Under the pieces are notes generated by a model. That model saw only the letters and a program-made list of their open reading frames with translations. It had not been told where the DNA came from and searched no databases. Below are positions 10,954 to 20,988 of a stretch of DNA of 64,000 nt, in pieces. This DNA is from Sphingobacteriales bacterium. GTDB taxonomy: Bacteria; Bacteroidota; Bacteroidia; Chitinophagales; Chitinophagaceae. The stretch spans positions 620,001-684,000 of the forward strand of contig JADJGB010000010.1 of assembly GCA_016708305.1 (NCBI GenBank), in the 5' to 3' direction. Every line of letters begins with the position of its first letter. The first letter of the stretch is position 1. Both the position numbers and the translations under genes were made by a program.

Positions 10954-12564
10954 AGTGTCTGTCCATAAAGTAGACGATCTCTAAAACGCATTAGTATATA
11001 TTAATATTCGTTCTATTTTCCGGTCTTCATTTAGTCGATAACGATCTCCCTTTCATCGTTGAGTATTTTTTCAGGTAGAAATGGCTCAAAGGCAGCATTT
11101 TCGGCACTTTCAGCTGCATCGCTCCGCCTTGCATCTTCGCATTTTTAGCTTATAATCCGATATACCTTTTATAGCTGAGCCACCACTGCGGCTGTCATCA
11201 CCCGGATATTGTAGGCGATCACGCTCCATAATACCTTTTGCTTAAAATGTGCTTCTCCTTCCAGTTGCACCTGAACCGGCAGCCTCTTTTCAAATTTGAA
11301 ATCACCGCTTCTATTCCACTGCGCCATTTCTTCAAACGAGTGCCATGTTTTGGAACTCACTACATTTTCAGGCTGCCTACGATCTTATTGAAAACAATAT
11401 TTACGATTCCTTTTCCTTGCATATATTCCGCATTGTCTTTGGAAGCATACCCACCATCGGTTACGCTATCACGAGGTACGATTTGATAATCACTCTCTAT
11501 TTTATTGATGGTGCTTTGATACAGTGTGCTATCGGATGGATTGCCCTTCAATACCTCACAACTCAATATCAAACTGCTTTTGCCGCTTGTCAGGTTTATC
11601 TTGTGACCAAACTGAACTTCCCTTTGACCTTTACTATAATGTCAGTATGCTGCTCATAGATAGAAAATATTTTTTCATCATTGGACACCGTATCTCCATT
11701 TATCTGTTTGCGCCAGGTAATATCATACACTTTTCCATCACGGCAACAGATTTTCCAATTCCCCCTGTTATGAAGAAGGCGTTCATACTATAACATGGCT
11801 TTTTTTTACCGCGTTAGCCACCTGATTAATACATTTTGTGAATGTTATTAATTGCTTGTTGAACAGGTCTATACGCTTATCTCCATTCCTGGTGATGTTA
11901 ATCTTGAAAAATGTTCTTTTCGCATCTTTGGTATAATCTCTGTAATCCAAATCTTTCCTTCTTCTGCTAACTGTGAGAGCAGCCGGTGGCTTTCTTTGAT
12001 ACAGTCCCGGACCAACGAGTTATTAGTGGGGTAATGTATGTTTGTTTCAACAACAGTGCTATCTGGCGTAGCTGTTTAATATCTTCCAATCCTTCCTGAT
12101 AGCTATCTTGTTCAATGATACCAATATCTGTGGCGTTGTCTTCACTTATCTTTGAAATATATTTCTGGAATACCTGAAAGCTAAACGGGTGGCGGTTATC
12201 AAGCTTTACAAACTGCTCACAAATACGGAGTCGCTTTGAGCATATTCCAACTCCCTGTAATCCAACCCTTCATCTCTTTATAGATCGCTGCGCGAACAAT
12301 CTGCTCTACACTGGGCATATCCTGACGGCCAAATTCACTTTGCAAACAACCCTAAGCACATCTGCTTCTGCTATTTTGATCAACTCCGGATGCCGCTCTA
12401 ACACGGTATCCAATAGCCCAAACTCGGGGTTTCTGGCCCAATCAGGCTTCTCAAACTTTAAACGCAGCGGCTCGAACAAATTCATTTTCATACCCTCTCA
12501 AATACACAATAATTATGCCACAATATACTGACTGTCAATAATTTATCATTTATAGACAAACTCT
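10954..12564 (-). mobile_element. Insertion sequence copy A (ISNCY-like), inside SusC
   Basis: This is a 1611-bp IS with imperfect terminal inverted repeats. The transposase-start end reads AGAGTTTGTCTATAAA and the other end, reverse-complemented, reads AGTGTCTGTCCATAAA. The target ATAT is present on both sides (10950-10953 and 12565-12568), a 4-bp palindromic duplication. Three further copies occur at 17739-22615. The transposase gene lies on the minus strand. About 200 bp between its stop and the right end hold conserved sequence without a clear ORF. Its orientation is the same as that of the disrupted SusC. Confidence 0.9.
11169..12491 (-). pseudogene. DDE transposase of IS copy A, multiply frameshifted
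   Basis: The transposase starts MKMNLFEPLRLKFEKPDW and ends MTAAVVAQL. By comparison with copy D it should be about 446 residues, with catalytic candidates in DSTVVETNIHYP (first D), DGGYASKDN (second D) and WRSGIEAVISN (E). In this copy the frame is broken at several single-base indels, and the A-run before the MNAFF segment is 8 long, against 9, 9 and 10 in copies B, C and D. The family is probably ISNCY-like, judged from the IHYPTNNSLVWDCIKES signature; an IS1182-type assignment is the alternative. This copy is unlikely to be functional as read. Confidence 0.85.
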
Positions 12565-13739
12565 ATATAGTCTAAATTCACTCTCAGAAAAATACGTTTA
12601 GTATTGGTTCCTATAGTAACCCCCTCCTGATTAAAATATCCTAATGACGCTAAATAACGTGCCTTTTCACCTCCACCCTTATCTGAATATTATGATCCCT
12701 GAAATAACCGGTTTGTGTGATTGCTTTTATCCAATCTGTATTATTACTAAAATTAAAATAGGTATAGGTATTATTGGGATCATACTGAAATTGTTGAGCA
12801 TTTTCAGATGTTGAAAATAATCTTCCGGCGTTGTAAAATTCTTCTAACAACAACGTTGTGTACTGATCACCATTGAGCATTGGTATAGGATCTGGTTGTT
12901 TCGACAGCGAACCTTTAAAATTATAACTGAGTGTAGGTTTACTAACAGAACCTCTTTTTGTGGTTATTATTAATACTCCGTTTGCTGCGCGTGAACCCCA
13001 TATAGCTGTAGCAGCAGCATCTTTGAGCACCGAAATTTCTTTAATATCTGAGGGTGCAATATTCAACAACTGACCATAAGCATTATCATCAGACGTAGCA
13101 AAGTTAAAATCATCTGGGATGGTGATATCACAAGGCATACCATCCACTACTATCAACGGATCTGATGCACCGTTTAAAGATGTAGTACCACGTATCCTAA
13201 TCTGCATACCGGCGCCCGGATCGCCCGAAGTGGTACTAATATCCACACCTGCCAAACGACCTTGTAAGGCCTGATCAATAGAAGCAGACTGCATTTCTTC
13301 TAATTCCTTCATATCGATGGTAGAAATAGCAGAAGTGGAGCGTGCTTTTGAAAGTCCCATACCACTCCCATCATCTGCAGACTTGCTCGCAACCACTACA
13401 ACTTCATCCATTGTTGCTCCTTCTGATTCCATCTGCACATTAATAGTGGTGCGCTCACCTACTTCAATTGGCTTTAGAGGCTTATAGCTCATGTGCGTGA
13501 TAAGTAACTTTAAGTTCTTAGCTGTTACAGGAATACTAAAGTTCCCTTCAACATCCGTACTTGTTGAAGATATTGTTCTTTCGTCGTTATCTATAAGGGT
13601 GACCGTAGCGGCCGAAATAGGCCGTTTGTCCACCTTATCGGTTAGTTTACCTACAAGCAAATTAGTTTCTGTACGCTGAGCTTGCAATTGACAAATGCTC
13701 ACCACAAAAAAAAGGCAAAATATAGCAAAAATGATTTTC

Positions 13740-15968
13740 TCATAATTCAGAACAATTAAGCCCATTATTTAGATACCCGTTCATTGAATGTACTACTACC
13801 CTCTGTGCCAACCGATTGCTGTTAGCTACATCTGCAGATACTACATTACCAGTATTATCTCTTACTGATAGTTGATTAACCTGATTGTTAACCACAGTTA
13901 CTGCCTGCACATCGCCATCGATATTTCTACATATCGTTTGAAATGTTCCGGTTTTCGGCCATCTATTGCAAAGGAATTCTTAATAATATGGTATTGTAAA
14001 AATCTTTTATTTTATCCTTTTGTAGCAGATCAGTAGTAGTAGGTGATGATGGTAGCCGACCGTCCGTTATAGCCTTAGCAATGGCTTCATTATTAGGAGC
14101 AAGTATGGTATAGTTTAGCCCCAGTTCTACGCCGTTTATTTTTCCATCGGTTGCTGAATACAGTTCGGACCCGATGAGGTACTGATAAAACCGGTTAAAA
14201 GGAGAACTAGCATTTGCTGCACTTATACCGGTAAAATAAGCTGCTATATGAGTTGCAGAAGTTGTCAAAGCCTGACTCACATAGGCAACAGCTCCGTTTT
14301 GCGGTCCTCCTTCGGTGGGATTGCCTACATGTACTGCATTAACAGTTGCATATTGTACAAGGCTATCCATTGTGCCGCTTGAGTACATTTTATTGTTTTC
14401 GTATCTTATATATTCACCTCCATAGCTCTCCAACATACCGTTGCCTTTTAAATCCGGGACAGGCTCATTCCCTAAGGGTACAATGAGATGATAAAGTATT
14501 TGGTTTATCGTTGGGCTACCCGCTGCGCCTCTAAATCGAATAGGGTCACTGGTTTGATAGGCATCATAAGTAAAGCCCATCCGGTATAGCTCCTCATCGG
14601 TAACCAATATAAGCAGATAGCGAATGGTTGGTATCTTCAACGTTATATTCATACCAATACGTTGTAAAGCTATTTGCATAAGACTGTATTTGGGGTCTAA
14701 TAAAACGTTGCCAAATACAGATTGAAAAACATTGGCATCCTGTACCGCATCTACTCCGTAAAAAGCGCCATTGCTCAACAGTTTCGACTCTTTGATATTG
14801 GCAGTACTAATCTTTGGCTGTTCTGCCTGAAAGTTTTGTTCCACATTAAAACGAGATGGCCATAATTGGGTATTATAAAAATGAGCGTTTACAAATTCTG
14901 TCAGAATAGTGGGATTACTGAAAAAAACATCTTTCAAGGTACTCCCTGCCGGATAGTACCTGAGCAGTACCCTGCGGGCGTAATCAGCAATAGCTGCATT
15001 ATTAGGCACTGTAACTGAAAAGTTGTTTACTTGAGCATCATTGGCATCCTCTTTTGCATAGTTTTCGTTGTTTAAGGCTAGTGCTATACTATTGTAACTT
15101 TTCACAAAGACGCTATCAGTATTACCTGTTAGCACCTGATACTTGCGTGTTATATCCGCATTATAAGAATAGGTAGAGAACAAATCAAGTATCTCCCTAA
15201 AAGTGCTGTAATCACTTTTTTCACGCAAGTACTTGTCAATACTTGGTTGTGGCATTAACACTTTATCTACAACATGAATATATCCGTTCTCTGCAAGTAT
15301 ATTGCTCCGATTGGGATCAATTATTGCATCAGCAATATTTAGGCCTGTATAATTTGTGTTGGGATAAAAAGTATTATAGTCCGTTGCACCCAGATTCCTT
15401 AGGTTCATATAATCACTGAAGAAATAAGTTAAATGCTTATTGTTATTATCAGTTGCAACATAAGCTGAACCCGGCTTTCGGTCAGTAGCAATAATTTTTC
15501 TGGTTCTACCATCAAAGGTAGAGGTCTCTGTTTCAACAAAATCGTAGTAAACTGTACGCCTCTGAAAGCTTTTGGAACCCAACCACGAGCTGAGAAATTA
15601 TCGTTCAGTTTTTCTAAACGCTCGCCATCATAAACCATAGCTGTTCTCACTATTTTTTCGGCCAGCACTTTATCTATGCTATTCACATCAGCTATGCGCT
15701 GCTCAGAAAGAAATTTAGAAAATGCGGCATCTGTTGGTGCAAAGACCGTCCATGAACTACCTGCCCCTAATACATTTTTATACCCTGCTTTTTCAATGCA
15801 GACTAAAAAACTCTTGAAATCTCCCATTGAATCCAACTGTTGGTAAATGGGTTTAGCTAACCAATTAGGCCGAGCATAATATTCATCCCAACTTTTCTTA
15901 TTACAAGAAATAATAATAGGAATGAAAATAACAAAAAAGACAATTTTTTTTAGTACCAATCTTTTCAT
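13740..15968 (-). CDS. Multi-FAS1-domain lipoprotein, first gene of the operon, frameshifted
   Basis: This is a large surface lipoprotein of about 740 residues. The start MKRLVLKKIVFF (15968) gives a signal peptide with lipobox PIIISCNKK; an ATG six codons upstream is possible. FAS1 signatures occur repeatedly: WTVFAPTDAAFSKFL, then GYIHVVDKVLMPQPS, VTVPNNAAIADYAR and YTILAPNNEAIAKAI, suggesting three to four FAS1 repeats. Frame breaks occur near 15570, near 13975 and near 13935. After correction the C-terminus reads on (DGDVQAVTVVNNQVNQLSV) to a TGA at 13740, which overlaps the start of SusC at 13765. The FAS1 fold usually mediates adhesion or carbohydrate/protein contact. Its leading position suggests a structural part of the uptake complex, which is inference. 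Confidence 0.82.
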
Positions 15969-15986
15969 TAAAAATGAATTTAACAT

Positions 15987-16333
15987 GAAATTTCTTTTAA
16001 GAAATTTAAAAAATTATATTAAAAACTAAACTATCGTCAAAATATTTAAAGCAATAACAACAATCCTCTCTTTTAATTATATCATAATTGTAAAAATTAT
16101 AATTCTTAATACAAAGTTAAAATCAGTTAATTATTTTTAAATAAAAAACTACGCAAACGTTTGCGCATTATTGTTATTATTTTAAAAGAGCTTCAAGTGA
16201 TTGTACACAAAAAGTTATTAAAAATTTTAGAGAAATAACTATTAATTACAACCTGTTTTACTGTCTAATCGGTACGTAAAGTTTAGAACCATATTATTAC
16301 AAATAGTATTCACTTGTTTTTTTACAGCTTAAC
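15987..16333. other. AT-rich intergenic regulatory region upstream of the FAS1/SusC/SusD operon
   Basis: These 347 bp separate the GH115 remnant and the operon, both on the minus strand. The region is very AT-rich. It contains the LacI-type palindrome at 16152-16165 and an imperfect inverted repeat around 16070-16110 built from AATTATA / TATAATT. I could not place a convincing TAnnTTTG promoter element. No ORF is supported. Confidence 0.6.
16152..16165. promoter_or_regulatory. Perfect palindromic operator, LacI/GalR type
   Basis: CGCAAACGTTTGCG is a perfect 14-bp palindrome with the central CG and flanking pattern typical of LacI/GalR-family operators. It lies about 185 bp upstream of the first FAS1 gene and downstream of the GH115 stop, so it probably controls the operon to its left. 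No LacI-family gene is in the window, so the regulator would act from elsewhere. Confidence 0.7.
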
Positions 16334-17734
16334 TCAATAATCCGGTTCAACCGGAAAAACATAATACTTTCTATTGATATTGAAATCCAACATCCATTGA
16401 ACTATTACCACATGATCGTCTATTGCCGTTATCGTGAGTGTATGTTTACCGACACCGATATTATGGCTGGTTTCTTTGATTGCCTGACCACGAAGTACAT
16501 TTTGTTTTCAGGTTTCTGTTCGACCGTTTTCTTTGAAAGAGAGTACTTGTGGTTTCTCATTGTCCATCTGCACACTAAATCTAATATCTCCTTTGTCGCT
16601 GGGATGGGCAGGGATTACAGCTGTACGAAGAACGGCATTGCCTTCTTTTTTACTTTCAAAGTGATAGATTAGGGACTCTCCTTTTTTCAATGGGACGGCA
16701 TTCATACTATGCCCTAACATCTTTATAGGAAGCACAAGCGTGGAGGAATTTGTAAAAGAAGATGCATTTCTGGCAATAAAGAAATCATCAGAAATAATTG
16801 GTGTGGAAATGTTTGTTTTGTCTTTGGAGGAACTAAGAAATTTATTAATCTCCTTTTCAGTGATACCCATTGGTAAAGTAGGCGGATCAAAAACAAATAA
16901 ATCACGCGGATTAAAACACATAGAATATTTCCATTTGCCTCCTGAAAGGCTCATCATTATAATAGTTTGTCAGATTTCAAATTCTATAGTAAGCATCCAT
17001 ACTTTTGATACATGCTTCCATAAGTGGATCATCTCTTTTCCATCTGCATTCGTCATATCCTCCGGATGCAATAGAGCGGGCACGTTGTGCTTCAAGAATT
17101 TTCTCAGCCATAGCAGATGCAGAAAAAACAGGATATTTTATAGCTGCAAATATTGCATCTTTTTTATTAGCCGGAATGATCTTTTCAGCATCAATAATTA
17201 TCTCTTTAATCATTTTATAATCATTCAGGTAACGATCTGCTTCGCTGTTAAACTCCTTAAAACTAAATTCTGTTTCATAGACGGGAGACATCCCACGAGC
17301 ATATTTCTTTTTATCCAATTCAACTTGATTCCACCCCATAAACTCAGGTTTACGAATAGCAGTCAATCGATAAAATTCGCGCATAGCCGGAAAAAGCTTT
17401 TCACCTGCTTCGTTGCCAAATTCTCGTTTCAGCCATTTTTTAAGGTGTTCAGATATGGTGGTTTTTAGACCTACAGCATTTATATTCCAAGCCATATCTA
17501 AAAATAATTCCAGATCATAAGCTGCTGGTTTTAAATCATGTACATTAACGATCCATAATCTTCGGGCATTATGCTCATAGGCATTTTTCATTTCGTAATA
17601 AATTAATCCCTGTTGTGTAGTAGTCAGCCACATATAGTCATGTGGGCGTCCCCAATAGCTTAAATGATAATATACCCCAGAACCTCCACTACGCTTTTAC
17701 AGATTTTTATCACTCAAACGTGTTAAATATCCAT
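16334..17734 (-). pseudogene. GH115 alpha-glucuronidase, C-terminal part only
   Basis: This is the 3' part of a glycoside hydrolase family 115 gene, an enzyme that releases (4-O-methyl)glucuronic acid from xylan. Recognisable segments are GGSGVYYHLSYWGRPHDY, YNARRLWIVNVHDLKP... (seen here as HNARRLWIVNVHDLKPA), DLELFLDMAWN and PEFMGWNQVE, then a C-terminal beta domain ending YYVFPVEPDY. About 455 codons remain; GH115 proteins are usually 800 or more residues, so the catalytic N-terminal half is missing. The break is exactly at the AATT junction with the IS array, and the sequence beyond the array is unrelated (GtrA). Frameshifts occur near 16510, 16965 and 17695. Its position beside SusC/SusD genes fits a xylan-side-chain locus. 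Confidence 0.82.
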
Positions 17735-17738
17735 AATT

Positions 17739-19356
17739 AGAGTTTGTCTATAAATGATAAAATATTGACAGTCAGTATATTGTGGCATAATTATTGTGAT
17801 TTGAGAGGGTATGAAAATGAATTTGTTCGAGCCGCTGCGTTTAAAGTTTGAGAAGCCTGATTGGGCCAGAAACCCCGAGTTTGGGCTATTGGATACCGTG
17901 TTAGAGCGGCATCCGGAGGTGATCAAAATAGCAGAAGCAGATGTGCTTCGGGGTTGTTTGCAAAGTGAATTTGGCCGTCAGGATATGCCCAGTGTAGAGC
18001 AGATTGTTCGTGCAGCGATCTATAAAGAGATGAAGGGGTTGGATTACCGGAGTTGGAATATGCTCAAAGCGACTCCCGTATTTGTGAGCAGTTTGTAAAG
18101 CGATAACCGCCACCCGTTTAGCTTTCAGGTATTCCAGAAATATATTTCAAAGATAAGTGAAGACAGCCTGCAACAGATATTGGTATCATTGAACAAGATA
18201 GCTATCAGCGAAGGATTGGAAGATATTAAACAGCTACGCGAGGATAGCACTGTTGTTGAAACAAACATACATTACCCCACTAATAACTCGTTGGTCTGGG
18301 ACTGTATCAAAGAAAGCCACCGGCTGCTCTCACAGTTAGCAGAAGAAGTGAAAGATTTGGATTACAGAGATTATACCAAAGATGCGAAAAGAACATTTTT
18401 CAAGATTAACATCACCAGGAATGGAGATAAGCGTATAGACCTGTTCAACAAGCAATTAATAACATTCACAAAATGTATTAATCAGGTGGCTAACGCGGTA
18501 AAAAAAAAGCCATGTTATAGTATGAACGCCTTCTTCATAACAGGGGAATTGGAAAATCTGTTGCCGCTGATGGAAAAAGTGTATGATATTACCTGGCGCA
18601 AACAGATAAATGGAGAGACGGTGTCCAATGATGAAAAAATATTTTCTATCTGAGCAGCATACTGACATTATAGTAAAAGGTCAAAGGAAGTTCAGTTTGG
18701 TCACAAGATAAACCTGACAAGCGGCAAAAGCAGTTTGATATTGAGTTGTGAGGTATTGAAGGGCAATCCATCCGATAGCACACTGTATCAAAGCACCATC
18801 AATAAAATAGAGTGATTATCAAATCGTACCCGTGATAGCGTAACCGATGGTGGGTATGCCTCCAAAGACAATGCGGAATATGCGCAAGGAAAAGGAATCG
18901 TAAATATTGTTTTCAATAAGATCGTAGGCAGCCTGAAAAATGTGGTGAGTTCCAAAAATATGGAGACCCGTTTGAAGAAATGGCGCAGTGGAATAGAAGC
19001 GGTGATTTCAAATTTGAAAGAGGCTGCCGGTTATTCAGGTGCAACTGGAAGGGAGAAGCACATTTTAAGCAAAAGGTATTATGGAGCGTGATCGCCTACA
19101 ATATCCGGGTGATGACAGCCGCAGTGGTGGCTCAGCTATAAAAGGTATATCGGACGATAAGCTAAAAATGCGAAGATGCAAGGCGGAGCTATGCGCTGAA
19201 AGTGCCGAAAATGCTGCCTTTGAGCCATTTCTACCTGAAAAAAATACTCAACGATGAAAGGGAGATCGTTATCGACTAAATGAAGACCGGAAAATAGAAC
19301 GAATATTAATATATACTAATGCGTTTTAGAGATCGTTTACTTTATGGACAGACACT
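17739..19356 (+). mobile_element. Insertion sequence copy B (ISNCY-like)
   Basis: This copy is 1618 bp long. It starts AGAGTTTGTCTATAAATG and ends ATGGACAGACACT, with the same imperfect terminal inverted repeats as copy A. The left flank is the truncated GH115 gene. The right neighbour is copy C, after AATT. Confidence 0.9.
17811..19141 (+). pseudogene. DDE transposase of IS copy B, frameshifted
   Basis: Same transposase as copies A, C and D. The N-terminal part reads MKMNLFEPLRLKFEKPDW to LDYRSWNMLKAT, where a one-base loss breaks LDYRELEYAQSDSRICEQ. The middle part is open from MVSLNKIAISEGLEDIKQL through the A9 run to VSNDEKIFSI, then a stop replaces IYEQHTDI. Further indels lie near 18690, 18815 and 19020. 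It carries HPEVIKI where the other copies have HPELIKI. Not functional as read. Confidence 0.85.
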
Positions 19357-19360
19357 AATT

Positions 19361-20984
19361 AGAGTTTGTCTATAAATGATAAATTATTGACAGTCAGTAT
19401 ATTGTGGCATAATTATTGTGATTTGAGAGGGTATGAAAATGAATTTGTTCGAGCCGCTGCGTTTAAAGTTTGAGAAGCCTGATTGGGCCAGAAACCCCGA
19501 GTTTGGGCTATTGGATACCGTGTTAGAGCGGCATCCGGAGTTGATCAAAATAGCAGAAGCAGATGTGCTTCGGGGTTGTTTGCAAAGTGAATTTGGCCGT
19601 CAGGATATGCCCAGTGTAGAGCAGATTGTTCGTGCAGCGATCTATAAAGAGATGAAGGGGTTGGATTACGGGAGTTGGAATATGCTCAAAGCGACTCCGT
19701 ATTTGTGAGCAGTTTGTAAAGCTTGATAACCGCCACCCGTTTAGCTTTCAGGTATTCCAGAAATATATTTCAAAGATAAGTGAAGACAGCCTGCAACAGA
19801 TATTGGTATCATTGAACAAGATAGCTATCAGCGAAGGATTGGAAGATATTAAACAGCTACGCCAGGGATAGCACCGTTGTTGAAACAAACATACATTACC
19901 CCACTAATAACTCGTTGGTCTGGGACTGTATCAAAGAAAGCCACCGGCTGCTCTCACAGTTAGCAGAAGAAGTGAAAGATTTGGATTACAGAGATTATAC
20001 CAAAGATGCGAAAAGAACATTTTTCAAGATTAACATCACCAGGAATGGAGATAAGCGTATAGACCTGTTCAACAAGCAATTAATAACATTCACAAAATGT
20101 ATTAATCAGGTGGCTAACGCGGTAAAAAAAAAGCCATGTTATAGTATGAACGCCTTCTTCATAACAGGGGAATTGGAAAATCTGTTGCCGCTGATGGAAA
20201 AAGTGTATGATATTACCGGCGCAAACAGATCAATGGAGAGACGGTGTCCAATGATGAAAAAATATTTTCTATCTATGAGCAGCATACTGACATTATAGTA
20301 AAAGGTCAAAGGGAAGTTCAGTTTGGTCACAAGATAAACCTGACAAGCGGCAAAAGCAGTTTGATATTGAGTTGTGAGGTATTGAAGGGCAATCCATCCG
20401 ATAGCACACTGTATCAAAGCACCATCAATAAAATAGAGAGTGATTATCAAATCGTACCCCGTGATAGCGTAACCGATGGTGGGTATGCCTCCAAAGACAA
20501 TGCGGAATATGCGCAAGGAAAAGGAATCGTAAATATTGTTTTCAATAAGATCGTAGGCAGCCTGAAAAATGTAGTGAGTTCCAAAAATATGGAGACCCGT
20601 TTGAAGAAATGGCGCAGTGGAATAGAAGCGGTGATTTCAAATTTGAAAAGAGGCTGCCGGTTATTCAGGTGCAACTGGAAGGGAGAAGCACATTTTAAGC
20701 AAAGGTATTATGGAGCGTGATCGCCTACAATATCCGGGTGATGACAGCCGCAGTGGTGGCTCAGCTATAAAAGGTATATCGGACGATAAGCTAAAAATGC
20801 GAAGATGCAAGGCGGAGCTATGCGCTGAAAGTGCCGAAAATGCTGCCTTTGAGCCATTTCTACCTGAAAAAATACTCAACGATGAAAGGGAGATCGTTAT
20901 CGACTAAATGAAGACCGGAAAATAGAACGAATATTAATATATACTAATGCGTTTTAGAGATCGTTTACTTTATGGACAGACACT
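19361..20984 (+). mobile_element. Insertion sequence copy C (ISNCY-like)
   Basis: This 1624-bp middle copy of the array has the same ends as copies B and D and AATT on both sides. It differs from its neighbours by several single-base indels. Confidence 0.9.
19433..20770 (+). pseudogene. DDE transposase of IS copy C, frameshifted
   Basis: Same transposase. Frame breaks are at about 19670-19700 (LDYGSWNMLKATPYL instead of LDYRELEYAQSDSRI), at 19865 (an extra base in the codons for QDSTVV), near 20215 (one base missing before GCGCAAAC) and near 20700. The 9-A run at 20123-20131 keeps the frame open (VKKKPCYSMNAFF), showing that 9 A is probably the correct length. Confidence 0.85.
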
Positions 20985-20988
20985 AATT

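Larger units (their letters stand above)
8883..13765 (-). pseudogene. SusC/RagA-family TonB-linked transporter interrupted by an insertion sequence
   Basis: This is a TonB-dependent outer-membrane transporter split in two. The 5' part (12569-13765) has a signal peptide, the regulatory-like domain, a TonB-box region MDEVVVVASKS, LQGRLAGVDIST and VLKDAAATAIWGSRAANGV. The 3' part (8883-10949) has barrel sequence from SITENYFQSDVSYTH to TLGISVMF. The copy of the 1.6-kb IS at 10954-12564, flanked by ATAT, lies between them. Additional single-base frameshifts occur near 12675 (FRDHNIQI should run into SGGGEKARYLASLGYF) and near 9150. Without the IS the two halves form one SusC of about 1080 residues, matching the gene's place between FAS1 and SusD. 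The start overlaps the tail of the upstream FAS1 gene. In this assembly the transporter cannot be made intact. Confidence 0.88.

Noticed and set aside
16740..17468. A 242-residue plus-strand ORF.
   Set aside because: It is antisense to the clearly recognisable GH115 sequence and has no recognisable motif of its own.
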